A stretch of 64,000 nt of DNA from Elephas maximus indicus (GCF_024166365.1 NC_064823.1:3528924-3592923); one strand, 5' to 3'. Positions 32,497 through 42,275 are shown, counted from the stretch's first letter. Notes: generated by a model not told the origin, from the letters alone. Made by a program: numbers and translations.

Positions 32497-32745
32497 TGGG
32501 TGGTACAGTTAATGCACTCAGCTGCTAATTAAAAGGTTAGAGGTTTGAGTCCACCCAGAGGCACCTCAAAAGAAAGGCCTGGTGATCTACTTCTGAAAAA
32601 TCAGCCATTAAAACCCTGTGGAGCACCCTTCTACTGTCACACATGAAAAAAAAAAATTTTTTTTTTTTCTTTAAAACCCTGTGGAGCACCCTTCTACTGT
32701 CACACACATGGAGTCACCATGAGTTGGAATCAACCACGTTTAGGT
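32495..32745 (+). mobile_element. AfroSINE long form with internal duplication
   Basis: Head 'ctgggtggtacagttaatgc', body 'aaaggcctggtgatctactt', end 'gagttggaatcaaccacg'. The block starting 'taaaaccctgtggagcaccc' occurs twice (about 32608-32645 and 32671-32708), separated by an A11/T12 tract. Confidence 0.85.
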
Positions 32746-32788
32746 GTTATATCTACATAAAACCCAATGCCCTCCTATATATATATAT

Positions 32789-32942
32789 GGAAACCCTGGT
32801 GGCCAAGTGCTACGCTGCTAACCAAGAGGTCGGCAGGTCAAATCCACCAGGCACTCCTTGGAAACTCTATGGGGCAGTTCTACTCTGTCCGGTAAGGTCG
32901 CTATGAGTCCGAATCGACTCGACAGCAGTGGGTTTGGTTTTG
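32789..32942 (+). mobile_element. AfroSINE-type SINE
   Basis: Short form; A-box region shortened ('ctggtggccaagtgctacg', missing 'tagtggtt'). Tail near consensus. Confidence 0.88.
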
Positions 32943-33228
32943 TATATTATGTGTGTGTATATATATATATAAAATCATCAGTTCTGTTTCTTTATAAAAC
33001 CCTAAGACACCACCGACCACCATTCTCTGATTTCCTCTGCTCTTCTCCCGCCACCACCTTCTCACCTCATTCAGCCCCCTGACCTTCTGGCCCCCAGCTC
33101 ACACTATCCTAGGCACCAGCCAGCAAACAGAAGCCTCTTTGTAAAGCCTCTGCCAGCGTCCATCCGGGGCCTCCCGCCCCCTGTCTCTGCAGTCCCCCAT
33201 GAGAGCACACACAGCTTTGGTGGTCCCT

Positions 33229-33325
33229 CAGGAAGGCAGGTAGGTCTGGGGTCTCTAATCAGACGTCTTTATCCAGCCCGGGAGCGGCTTCCAGAATTTA
33301 CAAAGTCTCCGTCATCACCAGTCCA
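33229..33325 (-). repeat. diverged repeat copy 1, possibly an ERV LTR end
   Basis: Shares with 34568-34665 the start 'caggaaggcaggtaggtct', 'ggtctctaatcagacgtctt' and 'gagcggcttccagaattta' in order. On the minus strand the 'ctttat' element becomes ATAAAG, as in an R/U5 boundary. Confidence 0.45.
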
Positions 33326-34567
33326 TGTGCGTCTACGTGGGTCAGGTGGCTGGAACGGGTTCTTCAGACTAAGCGCTTCCTTACTTGGTAAAAACATCCT
33401 GCTTTACTCCGGAAACAATCGTGAGCCAAACCACAAAATGTGTGTCAGAAGGTATAGTGTTTTCATAAGCACACCGAAGAACCTGGCTAGCCAAGACCTT
33501 TAGTGTGCATGGAGGCCGGGCCTTTATTCTTGGCGTGGAGCGGCCCTACTTCCAGCGGCTTCTGTAACCTGAGCCGTTCAACAGGGCCCGACTTCCTGGC
33601 ACATGCGCACTTGTAAAAACAAGGAAAACACTGGAGGAGAAATCCTGCTTACTAAAGTTCAGACCCTTTTTCCCACCTTAGCATGAGTTATAAATTGGCA
33701 TAGCAGGTAAGATAATATGAACTGAGCAGATGTGACTCCTGGGGAGAAAAAGCGGTCTATTTAACAGGGCAGTCGAGATATTAAATATTCCTATCGGAAA
33801 GGTGTTTTAAAATTTAGAACTAATTATTTAATCTGAATCTTATATTTCTGTGGGAGATTTTCTTTTAATCTGATAATCATACCTGCCACATGCAATTCAT
33901 TTACAAAAACACAGGAATTAAAATAACAGGAAGAAATCACAACGACGGTTTAGAAGCAGGCACATTTCGTTTTGAACAACTGTTTATATCCCACTTCCCC
34001 CAGGTTCGCGCACTTCTGGTGTTCACTTGAACTGGGGCTGTGGATTGTAACCACAGATTATGCAGAATTCGCTGAGCTCTGAGAGCCCGCAATGCCCGGG
34101 GTTGAGAGAACTAATCCCTGGACTGTTCCAACTCTCCACCTCCCCACAAGGAAGGAGGCGAGCAGGCAGGAGCTGATGACCTCAGGGCGACTGTGCTCTG
34201 ACGAACACCCAGAGCCACCGGCAAGTCAGCAGCCCAAAACTGATGAACCGTGTGGTGTCCCTGCTCCCTCCCTCAGGGCCGGCCTTTCTCTCTCTCTCAG
34301 TCTCTCTCTCACACACACACACTCCTGTGACTCTTACTTTGCTGAAAAGCGGAGAGAAGAGACACAGCAGCCAGCAGGATTGAATTCCCAGCCATCTTCA
34401 CCCAAAGCTCTGGTTGGCTCAACTATTCTTAGAAAACAATATTAGAGAGGCCGTCTTCTGACTTTGCAATCTTTGCAATGCTGATTTTCCTTATTCGGTA
34501 AGCAAAGCTGGTGGAGGAAAAAAAAAGATGATTGAAACAGCCAGTGACCTTTGCTCAGGAACAGGAA

Positions 34568-34665
34568 TCAGGAAGGCTGGTAGGGCTGGGGTTGCCAATC
34601 ACAGGTCTTTATTTGCCCAGGAGCAGCTTCCAGAGTTCCCTTTTTTAAGTCTCCCTCATCCCCAG
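34568..34665 (-). repeat. diverged repeat copy 2, possibly an ERV LTR end
   Basis: Counterpart of 33229: 'caggaaggctggtagggct', 'gccaatcacaggtcttta' and 'gagcagcttccagagttcc'. Minus strand gives AATAAAG. Same orientation as copy 1, about 1.3 kb apart. Confidence 0.45.
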
Positions 34666-34727
34666 CCTAGCGCCTGCAGTTAAGAATCTTCCAGCAAATT
34701 CACAACTTCCCTTCCTCCGGCTCTCTC

Positions 34728-34800
34728 AAGAAAAGCAAAAAACCAAAACTGTTGTTGTCTAGTCGATTCCAACTCATAGTGACTCTATAGGACAGAGTAT
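34728..34800 (-). mobile_element. AfroSINE 3' fragment
   Basis: 'accaaaactgttgttgtcta' followed by 'gtcgattccaactcatag' and ending at 'ggacagagta'; the head is missing. Confidence 0.75.
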
Positions 34801-34929
34801 GAAGTACAGAAAATACATTTTCTCCAGTGTTTTAATATTAAAGGAGAGAGAATGTATTTTCTCATTTGTTTTAGTATAGCTGTGTAAACGGTGATTAATC
34901 TCTAGTCTTTAGAAAATGGCGCAGGCTCT

Positions 34930-35607
34930 GTTCAAGGTATGGCTGAGCAGCCTGTTCCACTCTTAACAAGCATGGTTTCTCCTGTTCACAATGGGTGATT
35001 GAGAGCGTGGCATAACCAACGCCATAATGATGCTCTAAGTAATCTCTAAACATTTTTTTTATTGCACCAGCTGTACCGGTCTCTTCTAAAGGGGTGAGGA
35101 GCTCTCTCAGTTCCTGTGGCCTTGGTCTCTCTTCTCTTTTTTGTTCTTTTGAGAAATGGCCTTCAGCCTGCAAAACGGCAGAAAGGCTCCTAACATGTTT
35201 ATCTACAACTTTCTTTCTTGCTCCCTATCTCAGCCAGAGTGGACTTGGCAGAACAGTTCCACTAGCTTGAGAGATTCTTGTGTGAGTTTTTTTTTTTTCA
35301 GGCTGTTACAAACATGCTGATTAGAGTCCAGATGTCTGACATACATATCTTTGGTTTAATAGTTTCTTGTAGTTGTTTTGTGATGTATAAGACAATCTGT
35401 GGGCTACGTAGGTGCTTAAAAACATTAGGTAACCCTAACCTTCCCCCTATAAAACCCTCCCACTAGCTCTTTAGAATTAGACAGAATGTGGGAGAAATTT
35501 AACCCCCCTGTCTCTTGAATACCGGTGTTCAATAAAGCCTTCTTGCTCCTTACCTCCTCTTGTCTCAGTATTGGCTTTGCGGCAGGCGGCTTGAATCCGC
35601 GATTTGC
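34930..35607 (+). mobile_element. ERV-like solo LTR, relative of 8425-9110
   Basis: A better preserved 3' end than at 8425: 'ttccccctataaaaccctc' (TATA-like), 'gttcaataaagccttcttgc' (polyadenylation signal) and an end near 'gatttgcagtaaca'. The layout suits a class I ERV LTR. No proviral genes next to it. Confidence 0.65.
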
Positions 35608-35719
35608 AGTAACAAGTAGAACTGCTCCATACAGTTTCCAGGGAGAGCCTGGTGGATTCAAATGGCCAACCTTTTGGTTAGCAGCCATAGCACTTAACCA
35701 CTACGCCACCAGGGTTTCC
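35608..35719 (-). mobile_element. AfroSINE-type SINE, tail-less
   Basis: From 'agtagaactgctccatacag' to the head 'gaaaccctggtggcgtagtg' (reversed). The 3' half is missing at the LTR junction. Confidence 0.8.
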
Positions 35720-36022
35720 CTAACCCTCTCAGGACCCCTCAATTGCCTCCCCTCCAACGTTTGCCAAAACCTTTCTCTCCTTCCCTGTGGGAGAAGGAAG
35801 CACAGGTTTAATTTAATCCTATTGAGATTTAAATATGAATTAATGGTGATTCTAATTTAATTCATCCAGTAAAGGGGATTTGAGCCCAGCAGGTTCCCGC
35901 GCTGTGCCCCTGTACCCAGCTGCCTTCCTTTTTCACCCTGACTCTCCCATGACCATGTGACCATATTAAAAAAAAAAAAAAAAAGGAGGTACGAGGCATG
36001 TTCTAAGAATGTAGAGGGACCT
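35720..36022. other. unassigned DNA with a poly-A run
   Basis: An A17 run lies at about 35967-35984. Otherwise nothing recognised. Confidence 0.4.
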
Positions 36023-36055
36023 TAAGGAACCGATTTTTTTTTTTTTTTTAACTCC

Positions 36056-36563
36056 TTAGTCATCTAGTGCTGCTATAACAGAAATACCACAAGTAGATGG
36101 CTTTAACAAAGAGAAATTTGTTCTCTCACTTTCTAGTAGGCTATGAGTCCAAATTCAGGGCTTCATCTCCAGGGGAAGCCTTTCTCTCTCTGTCAGCTCT
36201 GGAGGAAGGTTCTTGTCATCAGTTTTCCCTTGGCCTGGGAGCATCTGGGCATAGGAACCTCAAGTCGAAAGGACACACTCTGTTCCTGGTCCTGTTTTCT
36301 TGATAGTGTGAGCCCCTCCCCCCACCCACCTCTTTGCTTCCCTTTCATCTCCTGAGAGATAAAAGGTGGTGCAGACCATACCCCAGGGAAACTCCCTTTA
36401 CATTTGAATCAGGGATGTGACCTTGTAAGGATGTTAAAATCCCACCAAAAGCCTCTTTAACATAAAATTACAACCACAAAATGGAGGACAACCACAGAAT
36501 AGTGGGAATCATGGCCTAACCAAGTTGATACACAGTTGGGGGGGCATAATTCAATCTATGACA
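36056..36563 (-). mobile_element. MaLR-like solo LTR inside the U6 chimera
   Basis: Flanked by 'actcc' at 36051-36055 and 36564-36568. It runs from 'ttagtcatctagtgctgct' to 'ttcaatctatgaca'. The last few bases at its 3' end (usual 'gaca') are missing on one side. It landed in the chimera just before the poly-A tail. Confidence 0.82.
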
Positions 36564-36609
36564 ACTCCCATTCTTTAATTTTCTCTGAGAAGATAGGCCT
36601 ATTTCTGGT

Positions 36610-36717
36610 AAAAATATGGAACACTTTGCAAATTTGGGTGTCATCCTTGCATAGGAGCCATGCTAATCTTCTCTGTGTTGTTCCAGTTTTTAGTGTATGT
36701 GCTGCCAAATCAAGCAC
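36610..36717 (-). pseudogene. RNU6 pseudogene: U6 snRNA pseudogene
   Basis: On the minus strand it starts 'gtgcttgatttggcagcaca' and contains 'agagaagattagcatggc'-like and 'aaggatgacacccaaatt'-like blocks, ending 'ttccatattttt'. About 107 bases, essentially the full U6 length. It carries roughly ten changes from the conserved snRNA, including the 5' stem, and lacks a recognisable upstream promoter, so it should not be active. Confidence 0.9.
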
Positions 36718-36759
36718 TAAGGGACCGATATTTTAAATCAGACCTCTAGCAGGACACAC

Positions 36760-36957
36760 GGAGTCCCTGGGTGGTACAAGTGGTTAACACATTCAGCTGC
36801 TAACTGAGAGGTTAGAGGCTCGAATCCACCCAGAGGTGCGCCTGATGGCCTACTTCCCCCAAAAATCAGTCACTGAAAACCCCGTGGAGCACAGTTCTGC
36901 TCTAAGACACAGGGGGTCACCATGAGCCAGTCTGCTCACCAGCAGCTGGTTTGGTAG
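36760..36957 (+). mobile_element. AfroSINE long form, diverged
   Basis: 'gagtccctgggtggtacaag' head, 'cctgatggcctacttccc' body, 'caccatgagccagtc' tail. The 'gggtggtacagtggttaac'-type head is the variant also at 32495 and 49063. Confidence 0.8.
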
Positions 36958-37289
36958 TAGGAGGACACACAGTGCCCGTGGTCCCCACGCTGCCCACCAC
37001 CTCTCCACTGTCAGAACAGTGCCCTTCCCACCCCACCCAGAAAGAGTCCGGTCCTGCCACAGCTCCCCGCCCCTCCCACCTGCTTCCGGGGGATTCATTC
37101 ATCACAGCTCCCTTCCCTCTGTCAACACAATCAGTTTGCTCTTTTAAAGATTCAGCTTCCCAAAACACAAAGCTGGGGTTTCTCTCTTCTGTCCCCCATC
37201 TTCCCTTTCCCCTCCCATCCCAGGCTCAAAGGGAAGCCCCAGTGCTGCTGGGAAGTGTGCCTCAGCTTCCTACTGGCTGGGGACTGGGC
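36958..37289. other. unassigned GC-richer DNA
   Basis: C-rich on the plus strand, with a 118-codon plus frame and 82- and 83-codon minus frames. They look like compositional frames; no domain recognised. Confidence 0.4.
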
Positions 37290-37500
37290 TCCCGGGTTGA
37301 CACTTAATAATGATGCAACCTTCAACAAGATTCTGAATCTCTCTGAGCCTCAGCTTTGTAAAATGGCGCTAATAACACTTACTCACGGGGCTGAAAGGAA
37401 GTTTAAATGAAATAGGGCTTTTTCAAGAACTGAGTTAATATTTATAAAGCACTTAAAACAGCACCCAGCATATAACAAGTGTTCTGTGTGTTTGTTAAAT
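37290..37500 (+). repeat. MIR-type SINE
   Basis: 'ctctgagcctcagctttgta' with 'aaatggcgctaataacactt' and 'cacccagcatataacaagtg' match the MIR core and 3' part well. Confidence 0.85.
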
Positions 37501-37549
37501 AAATACATAAATAAAGTATCTGGAAGAGTACTTAGCATATAAATACATC

Positions 37550-37945
37550 TGTCTTAGCTACCCAGTGCTGCCGTAACAAAAAAGACCACAAGTGGGTGAC
37601 TTTAAAGAACAGAAATTTATTTCTCACAGTTCTTGATGCTAAAAGTCTGTTCCTTCTGTGAGCCTCTTTCCGAGTCTCTGGAGAATGCCAGCAATCCTTG
37701 GAGTTCCTTTTCAGTTTACAGATGCTTCTGTCCCCGTGGTCACATAGCGTACTGTGTTGTGAGTCTCTGGAGAATGCCAGCAATCCTTGGAGTTCCTTTT
37801 CAGTTTACAGATGCTTCTGTCCCCGTGGTCACCTAGCGTACTGTGTTGTGTGTCTGTCTTTCTGTGTCTACTCCCCTTTATAAATCACCACTCAAGAGAA
37901 ATTAGGTTCAGGACCCACCCTGCTCCAGTAGGACCTCATTAACAT
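37550..37945 (-). mobile_element. MaLR-like LTR containing an 89-bp tandem duplication
   Basis: Starts 'tgtcttagctacccagtgct' and continues with 'ttaaagaacagaaatttatt', the reversed LTR 3' part. The inner region 37672-37849 is a two-unit tandem repeat. The 5' end of the LTR is lost at the SINE that follows. Confidence 0.65.
37672..37849. repeat. 89-bp tandem duplication, two units, nearly identical
   Basis: Units 37672-37760 and 37761-37849 both start 'gagtctctggagaatgccag' and end 'agcgtactgtgttgt'. One difference seen (cacatag vs cacctag). Confidence 0.95.
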
Positions 37946-38125
37946 AACAACTCAGGGTGACCCCACATGTTTCATAGCAGAACTACGCCTCATAAAGTTT
38001 TCAATGGCTATAATCTTACAGAAGTAGATAGCCAGACCTTTCTTTGACGGCACCGCTGGGTGGATTCAAACCACCAACCTTTCGGCTACTAGCCAAGCTC
38101 AAACTATTAGTGCCACCCAGGGACC
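37946..38125 (-). mobile_element. AfroSINE long form, diverged
   Basis: 'aatggctataatcttacaga' and the reversed head 'gggtccctgggtggcactaa'. Diverged from consensus throughout. Confidence 0.75.
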
Positions 38126-38630
38126 CATTCTATGCCTACCCCTGGTCTCTGCTGATCTCTGCTGGCCAGGCAGCAGAGAGAGACAGAAAATGCTCCCTTC
38201 CCAGGGATGCCCAGGAATAATCAGGGTGATCACAATATCAACAACCCATAATAATCTCAGTTGAAAAAAAAGGCCGTGTAAGGTTCTCAGTGTGCCTAGA
38301 GTTTATCATATTATCTTGCTGGAAGTCCTGACTAGTTGAAAAACCCTGTATTAACACAGCCAGATTTTAAAGAATGCCTCAGCTTTCATCTTGCAAAAAT
38401 TTAAGTAATTGCTGTGATCCTGCAAAATGTTTTCTTCTCTTTGAGAAACTGGAGTATCTTGCTCTGTGACCCTGGGCATGGAATTCCAAGCTAAAGAAAG
38501 GCAATTTGTATTCACACGGAAGAGGCATTCCCCCAGGACATACAGGGTACAGTGTAGAGGCTTACACTGGATTCCACCAAGCCTCAGGCCAAACTGCCTG
38601 TTATACCTAACTTCAGAAAAGTTCTACCAA
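38126..38630. other. unassigned DNA
   Basis: Nothing recognised. Confidence 0.4.
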
Positions 38631-38834
38631 AAAAAAACCAAACCAGTTAACATCATATAGATTTCGATTCAAGGCGGCCCGCATATATCAGAGAAGAGCT
38701 GCGCTCCACAGGGTTTTCAAGGCTTTCAGAAGCAGATTGCCAGGGTTTTCCTCCACAGCACTTCTGGGTGGGTCTGAAATGCCAACCTTTAGGTTAGTAG
38801 TTGAGCACTTAACCATTTGTACCGCCAAAGTGCT
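38631..38834 (-). mobile_element. AfroSINE long form, older
   Basis: A-rich tail at 38631-38645, 'cagggttttcaaggctttca' body, reversed head at 38805-38834. Many substitutions. Confidence 0.75.
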
Positions 38835-38929
38835 CTAGGAATGTCCTATCAGGGCTCAAAGAAAACAGAGGCAAAAGAAGAGCAGAAAGGGAGGGAAAAC
38901 AACGGTCATTTCCCAGTGTAGGGAGGTAA

Positions 38930-39115
38930 AAGAGTACAAGTTTTGAGCTAACAATCTAGGCTTATATCCCAGCGTAGCACTGGGCAAGTTGCTAAATTTC
39001 CCTGGACATGTTCTCTCAAAGCAAAATGATAATATTCACCGGACAGGGTTCCTCTGATGAGTAAATCAAACAACGTGACGGAAGCAAGTATCACAGAACC
39101 TGGCATATGGCAGGC
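38930..39115 (+). repeat. MIR-type SINE
   Basis: 'cactgggcaagttgctaaat', 'aaagcaaaatgataatattc' and 'acagaacctggcatatggca' fit MIR. The tRNA part is eroded. Confidence 0.75.
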
Positions 39116-39195
39116 TGGCCCCCAATGTTATCCTGTTTGCACTTTCTCCACTCTCCCCACACCCTGCAACTCTGGGCAGGCACAGATGAGATTAA

Positions 39196-39334
39196 CCCAA
39201 CCCAAAAAACCAGTGCCGTCGAGTCGATTCCGACTCATAGCAACCATATAGGACAGAGTAGAACTGCCCCATAGAGTTTCCAAGGAGTGCCTGGTGGATT
39301 TGAACTGCCGACCCTTTGGTTAGCAGCCCTAGCA
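39196..39334 (-). mobile_element. AfroSINE-type SINE, head truncated
   Basis: Near-consensus tail 'gtgccgtcgagtcgattccg'; stops at 'ggttagcagccctagcac', so the last bases of the head are missing. Confidence 0.88.
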
Positions 39335-39518
39335 CGAAGAGATTAGACCTTTTCATTGAGAAGACCGTGTTAGAAAGCAACAGACGACCTTAGATCCTGT
39401 TGTAATTTCCAAGACGACACAGATTTCCCAGAAGAATGGAAACAGAGTGAATTGCCTCAAAATGGCTTTTGACTATAATAGAAGATCTCACCTTCCGTTG
39501 CCTTAAGTTTACACAAGA
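39335..39518. other. short unassigned stretch
   Basis: Nothing recognised. Confidence 0.4.
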
Positions 39519-39719
39519 CTTAAAAATCCCTTGCTGTCAAGTCGATTCCAACTCATAGCAACCCTAAAGGACAGAGTAGAAATGCCCCATAGGGCTTCCA
39601 AGGCTGTCATCTTTACAGAAGCAGATTGCCACACCTTTATTCTGCAGAGCGGCTGGTGGGTTCAAACCACCAATCTTTCAGTTAGCAGGTGAGTGCTTTA
39701 CCACTGTGCCCCCAGAGTT
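39519..39719 (-). mobile_element. AfroSINE long form
   Basis: Contains 'aaggctgtcatctttacaga' and reversed B box 'gggttcaaaccacc'. Second of three same-strand SINEs in 700 bases. Confidence 0.88.
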
Positions 39720-39734
39720 CTGTCCGTAAGACTT

Positions 39735-39899
39735 AAATCAAACCAAACCTGTTAGCATCGAGTTAATTCTGACTCACAGCAACTCTATAGGACAGAGTAG
39801 AACTGCCCCACAGGGTTTCCAAGGAGTGCCTGGTATATTCAAGTTGCTGACGTCTTGGTTAGCAGCCAAGCACTTAACTACTGTGCCACCAGCGCTCCT
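39735..39899 (-). mobile_element. AfroSINE-type SINE
   Basis: Short form, full length; head 'gagcgctggtggcacagtag' (reversed). Confidence 0.88.
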
Positions 39900-40017
39900 A
39901 CATTAAGACTTCGGAGGAGATAAAACAGAATCTAGAGACTGGTGAGGAGAGCTAGAAACCCTCATTCTTTTCAAGTCCCAGCACATAGTCTTCCCAACCG
40001 CCTCCCTAGACCAAGTG

Positions 40018-40160
40018 ACACACACTCACACACATGTATGTACTCACACACATTTTGCATGCACACACACTCATAAACAGCCTCACAAACAAAATCCACA
40101 CTCACAAACACGCACATATCCATGTACACACACACTCATATACTCTACACACATGTATGT
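40018..40160. repeat. imperfect (CA)n / ACAC-rich low-complexity tract
   Basis: Many short ACAC runs broken by TCA and TGT units. The 62- and 80-codon frames across it are artefacts of this composition. Confidence 0.9.
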
Positions 40161-40666
40161 TCCAAATGGGGATTTGGAAGCTGAATGTTTACATCTCAGA
40201 ACACATAGTTCCTCAGACATAATATTATTAATGGTGGTCATGGTTCTAGGTTACTAGACATTAAAAAAAAAAAAAATTAACCTGTAAGCTAGATGACATA
40301 CTGCATATTGGCATTGAACAACAACAAAAGAACTAATACTAATGGTTTGCTTCTCTCATTTAATCATTACTAATTTTTTTGAATTGAATAGCGTTTTGAA
40401 TGAAGTACTTTGAAAACAGGGTGATTGGCACAGAGAAGCCAGTGGTCCCTTGGACCATGTTTGGAGCCTATTTATAAACTTGCTGGATCCAGAGCAGAAA
40501 GAGACAGGGGAACGCTGAACCCAGAGGCCAAGCCTGCTGAGACGGCCTTGGTCCGGCTGGGGCCTCTAACGTTCACTCCCAGGTGAAGGGAAAGTTAAGC
40601 GCTTTGCTTGCGCTGTGCTGTCCACTGTATAAAGTTATCTCAGTTACTCTGTGTAATCAATGAAGT
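40161..40666. other. unassigned DNA
   Basis: A poly-A run at about 40263-40275; otherwise nothing recognised. Confidence 0.4.
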
Positions 40667-41224
40667 TGTTATGGATTAAATTGTCTCCCCCACAAAATGT
40701 GTGTCAACTTGGCTGGTCCACAATTCCCAGTATTGTGTGATTGTCCACCATTTTGTCATCTGTTATGATTTTCCTAGGTGTTGTAAATCTTATCTCTATG
40801 ATGTTAATGAGGTGGGGTCGGCAGCAATTATGTTAATGAGTCAGGACTTACTCTACAAGATTAGGTTGTGTCTTAAATCAATCTCTTTTGAGATATAAAA
40901 GAAAGAAACGAGCAAAGAGACAGAGGGACCTCATATTACGAGCAAAGAGACAGAGGGACCTCATATCACCAAGAAACAAGAGCCAAGAGAATAGCACGTA
41001 CTTTGGACCCGGTGTCCCTGAGCTGAGAAGCTCCTCGACCAGGGAAGATTAATGACAAGGACCTTCCCCCAGAGCTAACCGAGAGTGAAAGCCTTCCCAT
41101 GGAGCTGGCACCCTGAATCCAGACTTCTAGCCTCCTAGACTGTGAGAGAATAAATTTCTCTTTGTTAAAACCATCCACTTGTGGTATTTTTGTTATAGCA
41201 GCACTAGATAACTAAGACAAAAGT
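40662..41224 (+). mobile_element. MaLR-like solo LTR, near full length
   Basis: LTR 40667-41219, 'tgttatggattaaattgtct' to 'ctagataactaagaca', with 'gaagt'/'aaagt' as a likely decayed 5-bp duplication. It includes a 30-bp tandem duplication at 40909-40968. At 553 bases it is the longest uninterrupted copy in the window. Confidence 0.85.
40909..40968. repeat. 30-bp tandem duplication inside LTR
   Basis: Two units, 40909-40938 and 40939-40968, each starting 'cgagcaaagagacagaggga'. They differ at one or two terminal positions. Confidence 0.92.
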
Positions 41225-41227
41225 ATA

Positions 41228-41345
41228 TATTTTATTCCCGTTTTCAGATGAAGGAATTGAGGCTCAGAGGTTACTGACTTGCCAAACCTAAGTACATGGT
41301 AGAGCTGGACTCAAACCCAGGCTTGCTGATCATTGCTGTTAACTC
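41228..41345 (-). repeat. MIR-type SINE
   Basis: 'tattcccgttttcagatgaa', 'actcaaacccaggcttgctg' is the reversed MIR tRNA-to-core part. Confidence 0.8.
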
Positions 41346-41510
41346 TGACTGCACACAGGAATTACCTGGAGGCCTTTAACATACTGCTACCTGACTCTCC
41401 CCACACACCAAAATTCTAATTTCATCAGTCTCAGGGTCACCCTGGGCACTGGGACTTTTTAAAAGCACCCCAGTGATTCTAAAGCATAGCCGAGGTAGAG
41501 TGCCACTATC
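41346..41510. repeat. MER5-like hAT fragment
   Basis: 'ggaattacctggaggccttt', 'gattctaaagcatagccga' recall the MER5/Charlie group of non-autonomous hAT elements. Both ends eroded. Confidence 0.55.
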
Positions 41511-41584
41511 TTAGCCAGTATCTCTCAGCATAGTCCTCGCCACCCCTATTACCTGAAGTGATATAAACATGCAGATTTCTAGGC

Positions 41585-41745
41585 TTCATCAAGATCCATT
41601 ATTGAACATCTGCGACATGCTAACTAAACATAGACCGTCTCACATAACTCGCACAAGCATCCTATGAGGTTGTAAATTATTCCCGTTTTGCAGATAAGGA
41701 AACTGAGATCCAGAGAGCTTCAGTAGCTTGTCTAGTCCCTCCCTC
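41585..41745 (-). repeat. MIR-type SINE
   Basis: 'ctcgcacaagcatcctatga', 'cgttttgcagataaggaaac', in MIR order, reversed. Confidence 0.75.
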
Positions 41746-42127
41746 TCACTACCTCCTAAAGAAGGAAGGTCTGGATGGAGGGATCAGGGCGAATGAACAA
41801 GCTGGAAGAAGCCAAAGCAAGCACAGTAATTCCTGGGGAGGAAGAGGAAGCGTCAGCAAGGGAGGAGGTGAGGCAGGGAAGAATGGATGCCACACTCAGC
41901 CCAAGAAGGATGCTGAAGGCTTTAAGGAGATTCCCACTGCAGCAATTCTCTGGGTGCCTGGGTGGAGGAGGAGAAGTCGACAGACATGGAAGGGAAATCT
42001 GAGGTCAAGATGGGAAGGAAAGAGGCCTTCCAAGGCCCCAGCACTTATGAGTCTGGTTGAGGCATGAGCACATTTAATTACCTGTCAGGCCCACCAGTGC
42101 TTCCCAGCTAACTGGCTTCCATGTGCC
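41746..42127. other. unassigned DNA
   Basis: A 75-codon Glu/Arg-rich plus frame (41775-42002) has no splice signals or domain; I regard it as chance. Confidence 0.4.
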
Positions 42128-42275
42128 TCTAGACCAGTGGTTCTCACCTTAGAGTCACCAAGATTGCTTTTAAAATAAACACGGATACTCAGGCCACACC
42201 CCAGAGATTCTGAGTTAATTTAACTGAGAAATCTCTTAGGTTCTGTGACACCAGGTTGGCCAACTACTGCCTCAG
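42128..42275. repeat. MER5-like hAT element
   Basis: 'ccagtggttctcaccttaga', 'ccacaccccagagattctga' are typical of MER5A-type elements. The far inverted end is weak. Confidence 0.7.

Larger units (their letters stand above)
32943..34727. other. unassigned DNA with a diverged repeat pair
   Basis: Includes an AT run at about 32960, CT/CA runs at 34287-34321, and two diverged copies of a roughly 100-base block at 33229-33325 and 34568-34665. GC is higher than average near 33100-33600, but I see no promoter or exon I can support. Confidence 0.45.
36023..36734 (-). mobile_element. U6-mRNA chimeric retroposed element, split by a solo LTR
   Basis: Outer duplication 'taaggaaccgattttt' (36023-36038) and 'taagggaccgatatttt' (36718-36734). 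Minus-strand order inside: U6 pseudogene (36717-36610), about 46 bases ending in an mRNA-like 3' end with ATTAAA (36579-36574), then LTR 36563-36056, then the last bases and an A16 tail (36049-36034). The site 'tttaaaat' on the minus strand suits L1 endonuclease. L1 machinery is known to fuse U6 to other RNAs by template switching. Confidence 0.8.

Noticed and set aside
34092-34445. 117-codon plus-strand frame with Ser/Leu and His/Thr runs
   Set aside because: The runs come from CT and CA repeats, and nothing supports transcription or splicing.
36610-36717. active U6 snRNA gene
   Set aside because: Several changes in conserved positions, a poly-A tail downstream and flanking duplications show a retroposed copy; no upstream U6 promoter elements were seen.
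37672-37849. CRISPR-like or satellite array
   Set aside because: Only two head-to-tail units with no spacers; a simple tandem duplication.
40015-40257. His/Thr-rich frames as a repeat protein
   Set aside because: Direct translation of an imperfect CA-rich tract.
41775-42002. 75-codon Glu/Arg-rich frame as an exon
   Set aside because: No acceptor or donor at useful positions and purine-rich composition explains the open frame.
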